Assembly: GCF_003149245.1 (NCBI RefSeq)
Contig: NZ_QGDL01000008.1
Coordinates: 201,488-265,487 of the forward strand
Source: Faecalicatena orotica
GTDB taxonomy: Bacteria; Bacillota; Clostridia; Lachnospirales; Lachnospiraceae
DNA length: 64,000 nucleotides
Direction: 5' to 3'
The stretch's first letter is position 1; each line of letters starts with the position of its first letter. The notes beneath the pieces are model-generated. The model was not told the DNA's origin and ran no database searches. It saw only the letters and a program-made list of their open reading frames with translations. The translations under genes and the position numbers were made by a program. Positions 63,169 to 64,000 of the stretch are shown one piece after another.

Positions 63169-63429
63169 ATGAGTAGTTTAGATAGTATGTTAAACATTGG
63201 AAAAGAAATGAAAACAAAGCTTTCCTCAATTGGTGTTGTTTCATCGGAAGAATTAATTAGACTAGGGAGTAAAGAAGTGTTTTATCAATTAAAAGAAAAA
63301 TATCCAAATGTATGCTTAGTTCATTTATATGCATTACAAGGCGCAATTGATAATATTGATTATGATAAACTTTCGGATGAGGTTAAACTTGATTTAAAGC
63401 AATTTAGCGATAGTCTTAAAGAAAAATAA
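63169..63429 (+). CDS. TfoX C-terminal domain protein
   Basis: The 86-residue protein matches the C-terminal domain of TfoX/Sxy: SMLNIGKEMKTKLSSIGVVSS then EELIRLGSKEVFYQLKE and YPNVCLVHLYALQGAIDNI. Stand-alone versions are common in Firmicutes; a link to competence is not shown. ATG 63169 follows GAAAGGA. It lies 40 bases after the IS66 right end. No clear gene is seen in 63430-63562. Confidence 0.8.
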   Translation: MSSLDSMLNIGKEMKTKLSSIGVVSSEELIRLGSKEVFYQLKEKYPNVCLVHLYALQGAIDNIDYDKLSDEVKLDLKQFSDSLKEK

Positions 63430-63562
63430 AAAAACAATATTAGCGGAGCAGTCAGCAGTTTATTAAGCTCCACAGGAGATTGCAGGTAATCACATTTTTG
63501 TCTATATCATAGCCTGTTTTGGCATAATCCATCTCAAAAACGATAAAGGGGATAATTGCGTT

Positions 63563-64000
63563 TTATTTAGCATAGAGATATATTGGCAGGCTTGCATCAG
63601 GCAGCTGTGAAAGGGATGTTACCATTAATTTCTGCAATGTCCTGACGGCCTCTTGATTAGTAATAGATGTATCAGAGCCATATAATGTGGTAATGTAACC
63701 CGTTATACCAAACAATGCATAGGAAATAACAAGATTGGTTTTTATGTCATTATCATCAATACCAAGCATTTCTAATAAGAAAGGCTTCATAGCATTCAGC
63801 AGTTTTTTCTGGAAGCCGGTATCACCATGACTAAGAAGAACGGCCATCTGTTCCCCATATTTATATAAGATATTTTGTCCAAAAGCAGAGAATAATTCGA
63901 ACTTATGCGGATTGTCCTGCTCTTTGATCTGGTCAAGACATGCGAGTATTTCGTGGATCAGCGTTTCCTGAGCCTGTTCAAGAAGGTCGTAGACATCCTT
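63563..64000 (-). CDS. TetR/AcrR-type regulator, C-terminal part (5' end outside window)
   Basis: The frame is open to the right edge, with 51 further codons before ATG 63847, so the gene starts outside the window. The visible 145 residues are helical with AQETLIHEILACLDQIKEQD and a hydrophobic ligand-pocket stretch (LVISYALFGITGYITTLYGS, QEAVRTLQKLMVTSL), as in TetR-family effector domains. The HTH is not in the window, so the family call is tentative. Confidence 0.6.
   Translation of the reverse strand, partial: KDVYDLLEQAQETLIHEILACLDQIKEQDNPHKFELFSAFGQNILYKYGEQMAVLLSHGDTGFQKKLLNAMKPFLLEMLGIDDNDIKTNLVISYALFGITGYITTLYGSDTSITNQEAVRTLQKLMVTSLSQLPDASLPIYLYAK

Overview
The window looks like an accessory-rich piece of a Clostridia chromosome, most likely from the Lachnospiraceae. 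The evidence is Gram-positive sortase-type surface proteins, strong AGGAGG ribosome sites, YesM/YesN-type two-component genes, PRD antitermination, and many HxlR, GntR, LysR, AraC and GNAT genes. This placement is inferred from gene content, not from a marker gene. No rRNA, tRNA or CRISPR array was seen.

Layout. At 1-530 is the end of a coiled-coil repeat protein. From 0.6 to 6.7 kb lie a MATE exporter behind a leader-peptide/hairpin region, then HxlR, PNPOx-like, AraC, GNAT and methyltransferase genes. From 6.7 to 21.2 kb is a large signalling block: a divergent regulator with two GntR-type DNA-binding domains, three cyclic-di-GMP proteins (PAS/GGDEF/EAL), a hybrid histidine kinase with four PAS domains, and a chemoreceptor. 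From 21.3 to 30.7 kb are small stress, redox and resistance genes: flavin reductase, pyrophosphatase-like, CAT-like, GNATs, a second MATE, and a LysR/hydrolase pair. From 30 to 35.7 kb a Fic gene is followed by an OmpR-type two-component system and an ABC exporter, with a candidate operator of four repeats at 11-bp spacing. From 36 to 41.3 kb are a secreted 5'-nucleotidase and a glucose-type PTS with its PRD antiterminator. From 41.4 to 45 kb are flavodoxin-like genes, a LysR gene and proC.

From 45.2 to 50.4 kb a second module mirrors the first: a hybrid kinase with PAS repeats paired with a second tandem-GntR regulator. From 50.5 to 53.7 kb is the most notable locus. A promoter and a short leader ORF carry 15 copies of the 5-bp unit CACAG, followed by a strong intrinsic terminator and then a large GLUG-repeat surface protein. 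In the present frame translation passes through the terminator; in the other two frames it stops before it. This looks like a phase-variable attenuation switch. From 53.9 to 56.4 kb is a YesM/YesN-like kinase-regulator pair.

From 56.5 kb to the end the sequence is more decayed and partly AT-rich: a broken CcdA/TlpA pair, an MBL-fold hydrolase, DUF3795, three GNAT fragments, a YdeI-like gene that may start at ATT, a damaged IS66 element with clear inverted repeats, a TfoX C-terminal domain gene, and a TetR gene cut by the window edge.

Overall the segment senses the environment (PAS, GAF, dCache and MCP receptors), controls cyclic-di-GMP, surface display and efflux, and has gained and lost cargo genes.
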